Assembly: GCF_031583025.1 (NCBI RefSeq)
Contig: NZ_CP134062.1
Coordinates: forward strand, 3,906,001-3,970,000
Source: Mycobacterium sp. Z3061
GTDB lineage: Bacteria > Actinomycetota > Actinomycetes > Mycobacteriales > Mycobacteriaceae
DNA: 64,000 nucleotides
Direction of reading: 5' to 3'
Shown: positions 1 to 9,870 of the stretch, piece after piece
Numbering within the stretch: the first letter of the stretch is position 1
Layout: the number at the start of each line of letters is the position of its first letter
Made by a program: the position numbers and the translations under genes
Notes under the pieces: generated by a model
Seen by the model: the letters and a program-made list of their open reading frames with translations, nothing else
Told to the model about the DNA's origin: nothing
The model's database searches: none

Positions 1-255
1 ATCGTGGCGGCGGCCGAAGACCCAAAGTCCAAGATGGCCAAAGGGTTACGCACCAAATTGAAGTCCGCGACCGACTACATCGAGGCGGCTGAGAAGGTGG
101 TGCGCGTGGCCACGGACGCGCCGGTCACCATCTCCACACCTACCGACGAGCTGCCGCTGCACGCGGCCGACCCGAAGCGCACCGCCGACCTTGCCACCCG
201 GTACGGCGTCGGATCCTCGATCTCTCGCCTGCAAAAGGCGCTCGACGCCCTGTGA
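1..255 (+). CDS. 5'-3' exonuclease, C-terminal part (cut by window start)
   Basis: The frame is open from base 1 to a TGA at 253-255, so only about the last 84 codons are present and the start lies outside the window. The fragment has a lysine-rich helical stretch ([11 protein letters not shown]) and ends in [15 protein letters not shown] assign it to the Rv2090-type 5'-3' exonuclease, a FEN/PolA-like flap nuclease domain protein. The assignment rests mainly on position, since in M. tuberculosis this gene precedes Rv2091c and helY. No catalytic residues lie in the visible part. It converges on the next gene with one base between the stop codons. Confidence 0.72.
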   Translation: MVAAAEDPKSKMAKGLRTKLKSATDYIEAAEKVVRVATDAPVTISTPTDELPLHAADPKRTADLATRYGVGSSISRLQKALDAL

Positions 256-256
256 G

Positions 257-970
257 TTACTGAGGCCTGCCGACCTCGTACGTGCCCTTGTCGTCCTGGA
301 AGGTCACCGTCACGTGCTTGTTGGCGCCGTCGATGCTCACGGTGCAGTCGAAGGTGCCGCCCTTCTTGACGACCGGGTCCGAACCGCCGTTGCACTTGAC
401 GTCCTTGACGTTCTTGGCGCCGTAGCCGTTGGTCTCGTCGGTCAGAATCGACTGCACATCGGTATTGGCCTTGTTGACGTTGAGCTTGGTGGTGACGAAG
501 AACCCGGGCACGACGAAACCGAGCACCAGGATGACGACCACGAAAAGCAGCGCGATGCCGCCGATCACGGCGCCAAGGAAGGCTTTGGAACGCTTCTTGC
601 CCTGCGGCGCCTGAGCGTAAGGCTGCTGCGGGTACTGTCCCGGCTGTCCGTACTGCTGTGGCTGACCGTACTGCTGCGGCTGACCGTACTGCTGTGGCTG
701 ACCGTACTGCTGCGGTTGACCGTACTGCGGGGTGGCGCCGTACTGGGTTGCCTGCGAACCGAGGTCTGAGCCATACCCAGGCGACTGCTGCGGGTATGCG
801 GGATCAGCCGGCTGCTGGTATCCGGGATACTCGGCGGCGGGGTACGACTGGGCATGCCAGGTCGCGTCCTGCCCCCCCGGCTGCTGCTGCCATGGCGAGC
901 CCGCCACGGTCGGGTCCGAGGAACCCCCTGGCGGCTGCCATGACTGGTTTGGCCCCTGCGGTCCACTCAT
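257..970 (-). CDS. DUF4333 single-pass membrane protein with Gln/Pro/Tyr-rich N-terminus (Rv2091c-like)
   Basis: The protein has 237 residues. About 125 N-terminal residues are rich in Gly, Pro, Gln and Tyr and include five QYGQPQ-type hexapeptides. A basic patch (KKRSK) precedes one transmembrane helix near residues 130-152. The C-terminal domain of about 85 residues has a Cys pair (VKCNGG and FDCTVS) typical of DUF4333. The predicted topology is a disordered cytoplasmic N-terminus and an exported C-terminal domain. A GAGGAG-type ribosome site lies 5-6 nt before the ATG. No biochemical function is known to me. Its neighbours helY, tatC and tatA match the M. tuberculosis order. Confidence 0.85.
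   Translation of the reverse strand: MSGPQGPNQSWQPPGGSSDPTVAGSPWQQQPGGQDATWHAQSYPAAEYPGYQQPADPAYPQQSPGYGSDLGSQATQYGATPQYGQPQQYGQPQQYGQPQQYGQPQQYGQPGQYPQQPYAQAPQGKKRSKAFLGAVIGGIALLFVVVILVLGFVVPGFFVTTKLNVNKANTDVQSILTDETNGYGAKNVKDVKCNGGSDPVVKKGGTFDCTVSIDGANKHVTVTFQDDKGTYEVGRPQ
643..732 (-). repeat. 18-bp tandem repeat inside the DUF4333 gene
   Basis: Five head-to-tail 18-bp units (643-660, 661-678, 679-696, 697-714, and a degenerate 715-732) share the core GCTGACCGTACTGCTG. They encode the repeated QYGQPQ hexapeptide. The period is a multiple of three, so a change in copy number would keep the frame. Confidence 0.85.
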
Positions 971-1060
971 CGTTGCTCCTCAGTCTGATTTATCCTCGCC
1001 ACCGTCGGCCCCTGGTGGCCCCTGCACGCGTTCCGGATGTAACCGTAGCTCCGGCCTAGC

Positions 1061-3808
1061 CTACCCGGCGTCAACTGCGACGACGCCGCGCCGAATGTCA
1101 TTGATAGCGCGCTTGGCCGTCGACCGCACGTCAGGGTCGGGCGCGGCGTTGCGCACCTGGTCCAGCAGGTCGAGCACCTGGCGGCACCAGCGCACGAAAT
1201 CTCCGGCTGACAGCGGAGATCCCGACCCGTACGCATCGGCGGCCGCCAGCGTCGCGGCCAGGTCGCCGCTACGCGCCCAGCGGTAGATCACCTGGACGAA
1301 GCCGTCGTCGGGTTCGCGGGTCTGACCGATCCGATGGGTCTGCTCGTCGGCACGTAACGCCGCGGACAACCGCGCGGTCTGCCCGAGCGCCTGCCGCAGC
1401 CGCGGTGTCGGGACGTCAGTGCCGAAGGGCGCCCCCGGACCGTCACCGCCGCGGGCCTCATAGAGCACGGCCGACACCACCGCGGCCAACTCGGCGGGCT
1501 TCAGCCCCGCCCACGCACCGGTGCGCAGGCACTCTGCCACCAAAAGGTCGCTCTCGCTGTAGATCCGGGCCAGCAACCGGCCATCGTCGGTGACGTGCGG
1601 GTCCGTCGGCGGCCCCTGGATGAACTCGCGTTCGGTTAGCAGTCCGACGATCCGGTCGAAGGTGCGAGCCAGGGAGTTGGTGGCAGCGGCCACCTTTCGC
1701 TGCAGCTGCGCGTTGTCGCGTTCGATGCGCAGGTAGCGTTCGGCCTGGCGGACCTGCTCCTCCAGACCGGGCGAATTGTGGGAAGGGTGCCGGCGCAGCT
1801 GCTCGCGCAACGACGTCAGCTCCGGGTCGTAATGGGAATCGTCCTTCGGACGCCGGCCTGCCGGAATCGTCAGGCCCTCCACCGCTGAGCGCAGCGCGGA
1901 GGCCAGATCACGGCGCACCCGCGGCTGGCGGTGTTCGACCCGCTTGGGCAGCGTCATCGACCCGACCGGGGGCGTTGTACCCGAATAGTCGGCCGAGGAG
2001 ATGCGGCCGGCCCAGCGATGTTCGGTCAGCACCAGGGGTCGCGGGTCGTCGCGGTCGCGTGCGGATTCCAGGACCACCGCCAGCCCACCCCGCCGCCCGT
2101 GGTTGATGTTGATGATGTCACCGCGCTTGAGGGCAGCCAGGGCATCACTGGCAGCCTGCCGTCGGTGCAGTCTGGACGCGCGGGCCTGGGACCGTTCCAC
2201 CTCGCTGATCTGTGCCCGCAACCGGGCATATTCGAGGACCGGAGCCTCATGCCCGCCCAACTCGGCCGCGATCTCGTCGAGCATCGTTTTGCCGCGGTCG
2301 ATGCCGCGCACCAGACCGACGACGGAACGGTCCGCCTGATACTGGGCGAACGACTGCTCGAGCAGCCGGTGCGCCTGTTCCGGACCCAGCTGGTGCACCA
2401 GGTTGATCGTCATGTTGTAGGACGGCGCGAACGAGCTGCGCAGCGGGAACGTGCGGGTCGATGCCAGGCCGGCGACCTCCGACGGCTCGACGTCCGGGTG
2501 CCACAGCACGACCGCGTGGCCCTCGATGTCGATTCCCCGGCGCCCGGCACGCCCGGTCAGCTGCGTGTACTCCCCCGGGGTCAGCGGCACATGCTGCTCA
2601 CCATTGAACTTGACCAGCTTCTCCAGCACGACCGTGCGGGCGGGCATGTTGATGCCCAGCGCCAGCGTTTCGGTCGCGAACACCGCCCGGATCAACCCGG
2701 CCGTGAAGAGCTCCTCCACGGTATGCCGGAAAGCCGGCAGCATGCCGGCGTGGTGGGCGGCGATGCCGCGCAACAATCCCTCGCGCCACTCGTAGTAGCC
2801 GAGCACGGCCAGGTCGGCATCGGCTAGATCGCCGCAGCGGTGCTCGATGACCTCGGCGATCTGCGCGCGTTCCTGCTCGGTGGTCAGCTTCAGCGGCGAG
2901 CGCAGGCACTGCTGCACCGCGGCGTCGCAGCCGGCCCGGGAGAACACGAAGGTGATGGCCGGCAGCAACCCGGCCGAGTCCAGGGCGGCGATGACGTCCG
3001 GACGCGCCGGCGGCCGGTAGAAGCGCGGCCGGGCGGGGCGTCCGGGATTGCGCCGGCGCGGCTGCCAGTCCGACATTCGGTCGGCCTCACGGCGGTTTGC
3101 GATGTGGCGCAGGAGTTCGGGGTTGACGTGCGGCTTGTCCTTGGCGGCACCGTCGGAGCGGTAGTCGAACAGGTCGAACATCCGCTTGCCGACCAGGACG
3201 TGTTGCCACAACGGCACCGGTCGGTGCTCGTCGACAACCACCGTGGTGTCGCCGCGCACCGTCTGTATCCAGCCGCCGAACTCCTCGGCGTTGCTCACCG
3301 TCGCCGACAGGCTGACCAGACGCACCTCTTCGGGCAGATGCAGGATGACTTCCTCCCACACAGGACCGCGCATCCGGTCGGCCAGGAAATGCACCTCATC
3401 CATCACCACGTGAGAAAGACCTTGCAACGCAGCCGAATCCGCGTAGAGCATGTTGCGCAGCACCTCGGTGGTCATGACCACCACCGGCGCGTCGGCGTTG
3501 ACGGACAGGTCACCGGTCAGCAGCCCGATCTTGTCCTTGCCGTACCGCACCGTCAGGTCGGTGTGCTTCTGGTTGCTCAACGCCTTCAGCGGCGTGGTGT
3601 AGAAACATTTGCCGCCACCCGCCAGCGCCAGGTGCACGGCGAATTCACCGACGACCGTCTTGCCCGCACCGGTCGGCGCGCAGACCAGCACCCCGTGACC
3701 GCCTTCCAGGGCGGCGCAGGCCCGCCGCTGGAAGTCGTCAAGGGGAAACGCCAGCTCGGCCGCGAACCGGGCCAGCTCGGGCAGGCCGATCTCAGGTGAC
3801 GTCGTCAT
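1061..3808 (-). CDS. helY: ATP-dependent RNA helicase HelY (Ski2/Mtr4-like)
   Basis: The 915-residue superfamily 2 helicase has Walker A APTGAGKT at 44-51 and a DEVH box at 137-140. A SATVS motif III follows, and motif VI ([12 protein letters not shown]) lies in the second RecA-like domain. The C-terminal third matches the DSHCT-type domain of Ski2/Mtr4 helicases, which unwind RNA in processing and decay. The length is close to M. tuberculosis HelY (about 906). Its 5' end overlaps the 3' end of tatC by 17 bp, so the two are probably cotranscribed. The ATG start gives the expected N-terminus. Confidence 0.93.
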   Translation of the reverse strand: MTTSPEIGLPELARFAAELAFPLDDFQRRACAALEGGHGVLVCAPTGAGKTVVGEFAVHLALAGGGKCFYTTPLKALSNQKHTDLTVRYGKDKIGLLTGDLSVNADAPVVVMTTEVLRNMLYADSAALQGLSHVVMDEVHFLADRMRGPVWEEVILHLPEEVRLVSLSATVSNAEEFGGWIQTVRGDTTVVVDEHRPVPLWQHVLVGKRMFDLFDYRSDGAAKDKPHVNPELLRHIANRREADRMSDWQPRRRNPGRPARPRFYRPPARPDVIAALDSAGLLPAITFVFSRAGCDAAVQQCLRSPLKLTTEQERAQIAEVIEHRCGDLADADLAVLGYYEWREGLLRGIAAHHAGMLPAFRHTVEELFTAGLIRAVFATETLALGINMPARTVVLEKLVKFNGEQHVPLTPGEYTQLTGRAGRRGIDIEGHAVVLWHPDVEPSEVAGLASTRTFPLRSSFAPSYNMTINLVHQLGPEQAHRLLEQSFAQYQADRSVVGLVRGIDRGKTMLDEIAAELGGHEAPVLEYARLRAQISEVERSQARASRLHRRQAASDALAALKRGDIININHGRRGGLAVVLESARDRDDPRPLVLTEHRWAGRISSADYSGTTPPVGSMTLPKRVEHRQPRVRRDLASALRSAVEGLTIPAGRRPKDDSHYDPELTSLREQLRRHPSHNSPGLEEQVRQAERYLRIERDNAQLQRKVAAATNSLARTFDRIVGLLTEREFIQGPPTDPHVTDDGRLLARIYSESDLLVAECLRTGAWAGLKPAELAAVVSAVLYEARGGDGPGAPFGTDVPTPRLRQALGQTARLSAALRADEQTHRIGQTREPDDGFVQVIYRWARSGDLAATLAAADAYGSGSPLSAGDFVRWCRQVLDLLDQVRNAAPDPDVRSTAKRAINDIRRGVVAVDAG

Positions 3809-4745
3809 GCGTTCCGCCGATCACCGACGGCGCCGGTATCGGCGAAGGTGGTTCGATGACCGATGCCTCGTCATCGGGGATTGCGGCGGCTTCCCGCTTG
3901 GCCTTCCGCTTGTCGTGTATCCGGGCGATCTGAATGGCGAATTCCAGCAGCACGGTCAGGGCCAGACCGAGCGCGGTCATCGAGAACGGGTCGGACCCTG
4001 GCGTGAACACCGCGGCGAACAGGAACATCGCGAAGATCAGCCCGCGGCGCCAGGCCTTGAGCCGCTCGTAGGTCAGCATGCCGGCGACGTTGAGCATCAC
4101 GATCAACAAGGGAAATTCGAAGCTGACTCCGAACACCACCAGCAGATTGATCAGGAAGCCGAAGTACCGGTCGCCCGACAGCGCGGTCACCTGCACGTCG
4201 CTGCCGACGGTCAGCAAGAAGCCCAGAGCCTTGGCCAGCACCAGGTAGGCGAGGACGGCGCCCGCGACGAACAGCAAAACCGCCGGGATCACGAACGCCA
4301 CCGCGAAGCGGCGCTCCTTCTTGTAGAGGCCGGGCGTGATGAACGCCCACAATTCGTAGAACCACACCGGGCACGCCAAGACGACCCCGGCCGTCATCCC
4401 GACCTTGAGCCGCAACATGAACTGGTCGAACGGCGCGGTGGCCAGCAGCCGGCACTGGCCGTCCGCGCTGATACTCGCCCGCGCCGACTGCGGCAACGCG
4501 CAATAGGGGTGCCGTAGCCACTCACCGAGGCTTTCCAGCCCGAAAATCGGGTGCGAGTACCAGATGAAGCCGAACGCGGTGGTGACCAAAATTGCTGCTA
4601 TAGAGATCAGCAACCGGGTGCGCAGTTCGGTCAGGTGGTCGACCAGGGACATGGTCCCGTCAGGGTTGACCCGGCTGCGCCGATTGCGCGGGTTGAGGCG
4701 TTTGAGAGGACCAAAAGCGCGCGCTGAAACCCTGGGACCTTTCAC
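3792..4745 (-). CDS. tatC: Sec-independent protein translocase TatC
   Basis: The 317-residue integral membrane protein has six predicted helices. It carries the TatC signatures [14 protein letters not shown] near residue 32, [13 protein letters not shown], and FTPGSDPFS before the fifth helix. TatC recognises twin-arginine signal peptides and with TatA exports folded proteins. The C-terminal tail is charged (KRKAKREAA). The GTG start lacks a clear ribosome site and the first 15 or so residues vary in the family, so the start is uncertain. The gene lies between tatA and helY in the usual mycobacterial order. Confidence 0.95.
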   Translation of the reverse strand: MKGPRVSARAFGPLKRLNPRNRRSRVNPDGTMSLVDHLTELRTRLLISIAAILVTTAFGFIWYSHPIFGLESLGEWLRHPYCALPQSARASISADGQCRLLATAPFDQFMLRLKVGMTAGVVLACPVWFYELWAFITPGLYKKERRFAVAFVIPAVLLFVAGAVLAYLVLAKALGFLLTVGSDVQVTALSGDRYFGFLINLLVVFGVSFEFPLLIVMLNVAGMLTYERLKAWRRGLIFAMFLFAAVFTPGSDPFSMTALGLALTVLLEFAIQIARIHDKRKAKREAAAIPDDEASVIEPPSPIPAPSVIGGTHDDVT

Positions 4746-4771
4746 GACATTCGGTCAGAAGTGGGGACGGA

Positions 4772-5035
4772 CTACGCCGGCCGCGCTTCGGTGTGGCCCT
4801 GCTCGGCAGGGGCTGGCGGCTCGACACGCTGAGACTGCACCGGGGTGGGGGCCGCAGCAGGGGTCTCGATCGAGGAGTCGGTTTTGTTCTCGCTCTGCAG
4901 CTCACGGACCTCGGACTTGAAGATGCGCAGCGACTTGCCCAGCGAGCGCGCCGCATCGGGAAGCCGCTTGGCACCGAACAAAACGATCACCACGACAGCG
5001 AGGATCAGCCAGTGCCACGGTTGAAGACTGCCCAC
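4772..5035 (-). CDS. tatA: Twin-arginine translocase subunit TatA
   Basis: The protein has 87 residues: one N-terminal membrane helix ([21 protein letters not shown]), an amphipathic helix ([16 protein letters not shown]) and an acidic, proline-rich tail. TatA oligomerises to form the transport path of the Tat system. A longer open frame runs upstream, but the GTG at 5033-5035 is chosen because GGAGGT sits about 6 nt before it and the product starts like other TatA proteins (GSLQPWHW). It lies just before tatC in the same direction. Confidence 0.94.
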   Translation of the reverse strand: MGSLQPWHWLILAVVVIVLFGAKRLPDAARSLGKSLRIFKSEVRELQSENKTDSSIETPAAAPTPVQSQRVEPPAPAEQGHTEARPA

Positions 5036-5135
5036 TTTGATTACCTCCAGACGTTCACCCGATGCTACCGCAGCACGAGGGCCTGTCCGGGACGTGCGAA
5101 CGCTTGCAGCGCCGCGCGCCGCTCGGTCCGCGCCG

Positions 5136-6116
5136 TCAGGCCTGTTCAGAGCTGTTTTGTACAGCTTGATAGGCCTCGACGCCCGCCACCGCGGCCGCGC
5201 GCACCCGCTGCGCGAGCGACTCCGGCGCCAGGACCTGCACGGCCGAACCAAGACCGAGAATCAGCCGGGTCATCCAGTCCTCGGAGGCGTAGGTCATGGT
5301 GACATCGCAGGAGCCATTGGGCAGCTCCCGGGCATCCCGCAGCGGGTAGTACTCGAACATCCACGACGCCGACGGGGCCAGTCGCAACGTCGCCGCCGGC
5401 AGCGCGGGGTCGCCGTCGAACAACGACGTATCGGGTGGCGACTGCAGCACCGGTTCCGGGGGCGCGGCCGGCTCGCCCAGTTCGGCGGCGTCGACGATCC
5501 GGTCGAAGCGGAAAAGACGGACCCCCTCCGCCTCGCGTGACCAGGCCTCCAGGTAGCTGTGGTCACCGACCAGCAGAACGCGGATGGGGTCGACGACGCG
5601 GCTGGTGAGCGAATCGTGCGACGCGGCGTAGTAGTCGATGGTCAGGGCTCGCTTGTCGCGCACGGCGGCGCGCACGGTCGCGATCGCTCGGCTCTCCAGC
5701 GGGGCGGGTTCGTCGACGGCGGACGCGGCGTCATCGTGCCCGGCGGAACCGGCCGCCGCGGCGATCTTGGCGATCGCACTGCGCGCCGCTTCCGGATCGA
5801 CCACGCCGGGAATGTCCGCCAGCGCCCGCAGCGCAACGAGCAGTCCGGTGGCCTCCGGAGACGTCAGCTTGAGCGGCCGGTCGATGCCGGCGGAGAACGT
5901 GACCTTGACCGTGTCACCGGAGAACTCGAAGTCGATGAGATCGCCGGGGTCGTAGCCGGGCAGGCCGCACATCCAGAGCTGTTCGAGGTCCTTTTGCAGC
6001 TGGTCTTCGGAGACGCCGAGTTCAGCGGCCGCCTCGGCTTTGGTGATCCGGGGGTTGGCCTGCAGGTACGGCACCATGTTGAGCAGCCGGACCAGCCGGT
6101 CGGATACGGGTGTCAT
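5136..6116 (-). CDS. pafC: WYL-domain transcriptional regulator PafC
   Basis: The 326-residue protein has an N-terminal winged-helix domain ([30 protein letters not shown]), a central WYL domain ([14 protein letters not shown] near 180) and a C-terminal WCX extension. In mycobacteria PafB and PafC act together as the RecA-independent activator of DNA-repair genes. The start codon overlaps the pafB stop by 4 bp, which implies translational coupling and equal amounts of both subunits. tatA follows after about 100 bp. Confidence 0.93.
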   Translation of the reverse strand: MTPVSDRLVRLLNMVPYLQANPRITKAEAAAELGVSEDQLQKDLEQLWMCGLPGYDPGDLIDFEFSGDTVKVTFSAGIDRPLKLTSPEATGLLVALRALADIPGVVDPEAARSAIAKIAAAAGSAGHDDAASAVDEPAPLESRAIATVRAAVRDKRALTIDYYAASHDSLTSRVVDPIRVLLVGDHSYLEAWSREAEGVRLFRFDRIVDAAELGEPAAPPEPVLQSPPDTSLFDGDPALPAATLRLAPSASWMFEYYPLRDARELPNGSCDVTMTYASEDWMTRLILGLGSAVQVLAPESLAQRVRAAAVAGVEAYQAVQNSSEQA

Positions 6117-7111
6117 GAGCGCTCCCCTGCCGCTCCCCGCAGCCTGGTCAGCACGTCCTCACGCAACGACGCCGGCTCCAGCACGATCGCGTCGGCTCCG
6201 TAGGCCGCGATCTCGCGAGCCAGCCGGTCGTTGAATCCGATGTCCAGTTCGAGCACCTCGCCGTCGCGGCCGGCCAACTGCCGGGGCCCGGTGGATCGTC
6301 CCGCGCGGCGTAGTGCTGTGGCACGACCCTCGGCAACCCACACCGTGGCCAGCGCTCCGGTCGGCCCCTCGGCGACCGCGTCGGCGACGACCTGATGCAA
6401 GTCGACGTCGTCAGGGACGGTGACCGCGCCGGGTTCGCCGATCGGGGCGACGTCGGCGCCGATGCGGGAGAGCCGGAAGGTCCGGGTGGCGTCGCGGTCG
6501 CGGTCATGGCCAACCAGGTACCAGCGTCCCTTGTCGGTGATGACGCCCCATGGTTCGACGGTGCGCGTGGCGTAGGGCGCCGAGCGCGACGGCCGATGCG
6601 GGAACTGTACGGCCTGCCGAGAATTGATGGCGGACAACAGGATTCCGAGGACCTCTTCGGATTCGCGCAACCCCGGCACGCCGGTCGGCGACGCGATCGA
6701 CACCGACGCCCCGGTATCGACGGGGTCGACATCCACGCCGGCCGCACGCAGCTTGAGCAGCGCCCCCTGGGTGGCCGTGATCAACTCGGGCGACTTCCAC
6801 AATTGGGTGGCTACCGCGACCGCGGCCGCCTCCTCCCGAGTTAGGTCGACGGGCGGCAGCGCGTAGGCGTCGCGGTTGATGCGGTAGCCCTCGGCGGGAT
6901 TCAGGTTGGAGACCTTGCCGACTTCCAGCGGGATGCCCAGGTCACGCAACTCGTTCTTGTCGCGTTCGAACATCCTCGAAAACGCCTCCGCCGACGGGCT
7001 GTCGGCGTATCCCGCGACGCTTGACCTGATCTTGTCGGCGGTGATGTAGCCACGGGTGGCCAGCAGGGCGATGACGAGATTGACCAGTCGTTCGACTTTC
7101 GAGGTCGCCAC
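6113..7111 (-). CDS. pafB: WYL-domain transcriptional regulator PafB
   Basis: The 332-residue protein has an N-terminal HTH (KVERLVNLVIALLATRGYITADKI), a WYL motif at 197-199 and a C-terminal WCX domain. It partners PafC in DNA-damage gene activation. The frame is open far upstream, but the GTG at 7109-7111 matches the family N-terminus and length. A TAAGCT -10 hexamer lies 7 nt before it, so the mRNA is probably leaderless. Unlike M. tuberculosis, pafA is not adjacent: about 5.1 kb of other genes lies between, so pafBC needs its own promoter. Confidence 0.93.
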   Translation of the reverse strand: MATSKVERLVNLVIALLATRGYITADKIRSSVAGYADSPSAEAFSRMFERDKNELRDLGIPLEVGKVSNLNPAEGYRINRDAYALPPVDLTREEAAAVAVATQLWKSPELITATQGALLKLRAAGVDVDPVDTGASVSIASPTGVPGLRESEEVLGILLSAINSRQAVQFPHRPSRSAPYATRTVEPWGVITDKGRWYLVGHDRDRDATRTFRLSRIGADVAPIGEPGAVTVPDDVDLHQVVADAVAEGPTGALATVWVAEGRATALRRAGRSTGPRQLAGRDGEVLELDIGFNDRLAREIAAYGADAIVLEPASLREDVLTRLRGAAGERS

Positions 7112-7128
7112 CCCTAGCAGCTTAGGGG
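7111..7128 (-). promoter_or_regulatory. pafB promoter with overlapping palindrome
   Basis: On the coding strand CCCCTA-AGCTGC-TAGGGG forms a 6-bp inverted repeat with a 6-nt centre. The -10-like TAAGCT lies inside it at 7119-7124, 7 nt before the GTG. The palindrome thus covers the -10 element, the predicted transcription start and the edge of the start codon, where an operator for autoregulation could lie. It could also fold as an RNA hairpin. Function is inferred. Confidence 0.45.
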
Positions 7129-7286
7129 GTAGCGTCTCGTTGGTTGGAGGCTCCGTGGTCGCGCCTCGAGTTTGGGCGCGAGGATTCACGTCAACCCGCT
7201 GACAACGATGCAGAGGCTGGTCCGAGGAGCGGGTCCGCCGCCGGGAGGAACTGGGCGCGGCAGCGCCTGAGGAAACGGGGTGCGGC

Positions 7287-8111
7287 GTGGTCGAATACGA
7301 CTCCCAGCGCGGCCGTGCCACGGCGCAGTCGCGGAGCAGCAAACAAAGTGCAGCCGACGAAGAAGACTTGAACGCCGGACTGCGCGGACTGGCCGGAATC
7401 GTGGTCGGCGCCCTGAGCATCGACGAGTTGATCGCGAAGCTGGCTGATTTCACCAGACATGCGGTTCCGGGCGCCGATGGCGCAGGCGTGGCGGTGATAA
7501 ATGCCAATGCCAAGTCAGCGCGCATCCAAGCCAATGCGGTAACTGCCGCATTCGTGCAGAGCATTCATGCACTGCAGTACGAGGTCCACCACGAAGGACC
7601 GACCATCGCCTCGATGCAGACGAGGCGGCCCGCCGTGAGTGGGTCGCTCAGTACTGACGACCGGTGGCCGCGCTTTGGCGGCGCCGTCGCCCGCCAAGGC
7701 GTTCACTCCGCCCTTGCACTGCCGCTCATGGTTCACGACCAGGTGATCGGAATCATCGACACCTACGCGTTCAGCTACGACGCCTTCGCGGACCACGCCG
7801 TGGAACTGGGCGCCCGGTTTGCCGCGACGGCGGCGGTGTCGCTGTTCAATGCCCAGTTGTTAACGGACGCTGGGCAGCGGGCCGAGCATTTGCAGCGCGC
7901 CATGGTCAGCCGGTCGGTCATCGACCAGGCCATCGGCATCGTTCGCGGCCAGTCCGGAGACAGCGCCGAGGATGCCTTCGGCCGACTGGTCCGCATCAGT
8001 CAATCCACCAATACGAAGCTAAACATCATCGCCGCGCAAGTGGTGACGGAGTCGGTACGCCGCGGCCGAGTCCGCCATGAGCTGGACCGTTTACCGCCGT
8101 CGGGCGACTGA
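7287..8111 (+). CDS. GAF-ANTAR RNA-binding regulator (copy 1)
   Basis: The 274-residue protein has a GAF sensor domain (about 25-190) and a C-terminal ANTAR domain (about 205-262, VIDQAIGIVRGQSGDSAEDAF...). ANTAR domains bind paired RNA hairpins and prevent termination or affect translation; GAF domains sense small ligands or redox state. The ligand cannot be read from sequence. The gene is divergent from pafB across 175 bp. The start is GTG with a weak purine-rich ribosome site. The next gene encodes a clear paralogue, which suggests a tandem duplication. Confidence 0.85.
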   Translation: MVEYDSQRGRATAQSRSSKQSAADEEDLNAGLRGLAGIVVGALSIDELIAKLADFTRHAVPGADGAGVAVINANAKSARIQANAVTAAFVQSIHALQYEVHHEGPTIASMQTRRPAVSGSLSTDDRWPRFGGAVARQGVHSALALPLMVHDQVIGIIDTYAFSYDAFADHAVELGARFAATAAVSLFNAQLLTDAGQRAEHLQRAMVSRSVIDQAIGIVRGQSGDSAEDAFGRLVRISQSTNTKLNIIAAQVVTESVRRGRVRHELDRLPPSGD

Positions 8112-8138
8112 TGATGCCCAGATCTGGTTTGAGTGACG

Positions 8139-8154
8139 GAGTTGCAGGCAACTC
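8139..8154. promoter_or_regulatory. 16-bp palindrome between the tandem GAF-ANTAR genes
   Basis: GAGTTGC-AG-GCAACTC is a perfect 7-bp inverted repeat, 28 bp after the stop of the first GAF-ANTAR gene and about 73 bp before the second. It could be a protein-binding site for the second gene or a weak intrinsic terminator. As RNA it can also fold as a 5-bp stem with a six-nucleotide loop. Confidence 0.4.
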
Positions 8155-8226
8155 TGCGTGATCATCGAAGCGCTGCTCGCCAGCTCGGGGGATCGTTGGC
8201 ATAGGGCAGATTAGCTATAGACAGAA

Positions 8227-9048
8227 GTGCTTGGGGGTGTCGTGGCTGCTTACGACCGCCATACCGACTGCGCCCGGCCGCGGGTCTCCGTCCCCACCGG
8301 CAGAGAGCGAGTCACCGCCGACACCGATCTGCAGGCCGGACTTGACTCGCTAGCCGAAATCGTCGTTGGTCCGCGAAGTGTGGTAGACCTCCTCATCCGC
8401 GTGGGCGAGTGTGCGGCACAAGCGATTCCGGGTGTCGATGCCGTCGGTGTGACGCTGGCCCACCCGTCTGAGGCGCGATCTCGCATACGCGTTTGGGCAG
8501 TGACGGCCGACTTCGTCCGCCACATCGACAGCGTTCAGTACGACGTGCACGACGAGGGTCCGGGCATCACCTCATTGCGTACCGGGCGGCCGTGTGTCAG
8601 CGGGGCGATCCATCACGACAGACGTTGGCCGCGCTTCGGGCCGGCGGCTGCCCACTTGGGCGTGCAGTCTGCACTGTCTGTGCCGTTGATGATTGGAGAG
8701 GAAGCAATTGGTGCCATCTGCGCCTACGCAACGAACCCCGATGCTTTCGCCGAGCACGCCATGATGCTGGGCACACGATTCGCGGGACCTGCGGCGGTTG
8801 CAGTCCACAACGCACGATTGCTGCTGGAGGCACAGCATCAGGCCGACCAGCTGCAGCGCAGGTTGACATACAGATCGACCATCGACCAGGCGGTCGGAAT
8901 CATCCGCGGAAGGTCCGGAGCCAGCGCCGAGGACGCATTGGGACGGTTAGTCAACCTCAGCCGGTCCACGAACACCAAACTGAACGTCACCGCCGAGCGA
9001 CTCATCGACGACTCGGTGCGACACGCCACCGCCCACCGCGACCCGTGA
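8227..9048 (+). CDS. GAF-ANTAR RNA-binding regulator (copy 2)
   Basis: The 273-residue paralogue of the preceding gene has the same architecture: GAF (about 35-200) and ANTAR (about 207-262, TIDQAVGIIRGRSGASAEDAL...). Shared blocks include DRRWPRFG and STNTKLN. Translation could begin at GTG 8227 or at GTG 8242, which follows a GGGGG stretch; the N-terminal 30 residues are not conserved between paralogues and do not decide. It converges on a third GAF-ANTAR gene. The role is inferred to be RNA-level control in response to a signal. Confidence 0.84.
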   Translation: MLGGVVAAYDRHTDCARPRVSVPTGRERVTADTDLQAGLDSLAEIVVGPRSVVDLLIRVGECAAQAIPGVDAVGVTLAHPSEARSRIRVWAVTADFVRHIDSVQYDVHDEGPGITSLRTGRPCVSGAIHHDRRWPRFGPAAAHLGVQSALSVPLMIGEEAIGAICAYATNPDAFAEHAMMLGTRFAGPAAVAVHNARLLLEAQHQADQLQRRLTYRSTIDQAVGIIRGRSGASAEDALGRLVNLSRSTNTKLNVTAERLIDDSVRHATAHRDP

Positions 9049-9120
9049 CCCGTGACCCAACGCGAGGGTAAAAGGCCGACGGCGCGGCATCGTGGCCATC
9101 ACACCCGGAATCTCGAGGCA

Positions 9121-9870
9121 TCAACCCTTCTCCAGTCGCAGACGACGGTTCAAGATGTCGCGCGCCACATCGATGGCGCTGCGTCCGTTGGCAAATGCGT
9201 GCGCCCGCAGCCGGACGAGCGCCTCTGCTGCGTCGACGTCCAGCTGTGCCATCACCATCCCGGTAGCCTGGCTGACCTCAACGCGAGAGAGCATATTCAG
9301 TTCAGCCCACACATTGCTGTTGGGATCGTCAACCGCGGCTTGCAGGTCTGCGTGCATGAGATCAAGTACCGGCATGGCGGCCAGATCCGCAGCCGCGACA
9401 GCACCGGCTGACTGCCCGCTGCGCAATGGGCCCGGCGCTGCGCAGAAGATGTCGAGCGCTCCGACACATTCGCCAGCCACCAGCACCGGGATCGCGAACA
9501 CACCGCGGATCTGGTGCGCCAGCATGGCGGACCCGTAAGCAGGCCATCGGGCATCTTTCGGGTCGGCGAGGTCGAAAACCAGGACCGGAGCCCGAATTTT
9601 CACCGACTCCAAGCAGGGCCCTTCTCCCAGGGTGAATTGGAGCTCGTCATAAATGCGTGCTTGTGGTCCGCTTGATCCCAACGTTCCGGCGTTGGCCCCG
9701 TCGAAGACCAACGAGATCGCCGCGGCATCGACCTCGAGTAGCGTCACGCAGGCGCGGCAAAGACGGTCGGCAGCCTCCAACCTGCGTTCGCCGCCAACGG
9801 CCGCGAGCAGCTGGTCATAGATCGTCACATCGCGCACCTGAATACAGGTCGGGCCGGCGCGGCGCGGCAC
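9121..9870 (-). CDS. GAF-ANTAR RNA-binding regulator (third, divergent type)
   Basis: The protein of up to 249 residues has an N-terminal GAF domain (about 30-165, with LGEGPCLESV and ARWPAYG) and a C-terminal ANTAR domain (about 195-245, EVSQATGMVMAQLDVDAAEAL). It is of the common mycobacterial type and not a close copy of the two tandem genes. Starts at GTG 9870, GTG 9837 or GTG 9828 are possible; the family usually begins near TIYDQLLA, which favours the shorter forms. It converges on copy 2, with about 70 bp between the stops. Confidence 0.82.
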   Translation of the reverse strand: MPRRAGPTCIQVRDVTIYDQLLAAVGGERRLEAADRLCRACVTLLEVDAAAISLVFDGANAGTLGSSGPQARIYDELQFTLGEGPCLESVKIRAPVLVFDLADPKDARWPAYGSAMLAHQIRGVFAIPVLVAGECVGALDIFCAAPGPLRSGQSAGAVAAADLAAMPVLDLMHADLQAAVDDPNSNVWAELNMLSRVEVSQATGMVMAQLDVDAAEALVRLRAHAFANGRSAIDVARDILNRRLRLEKG

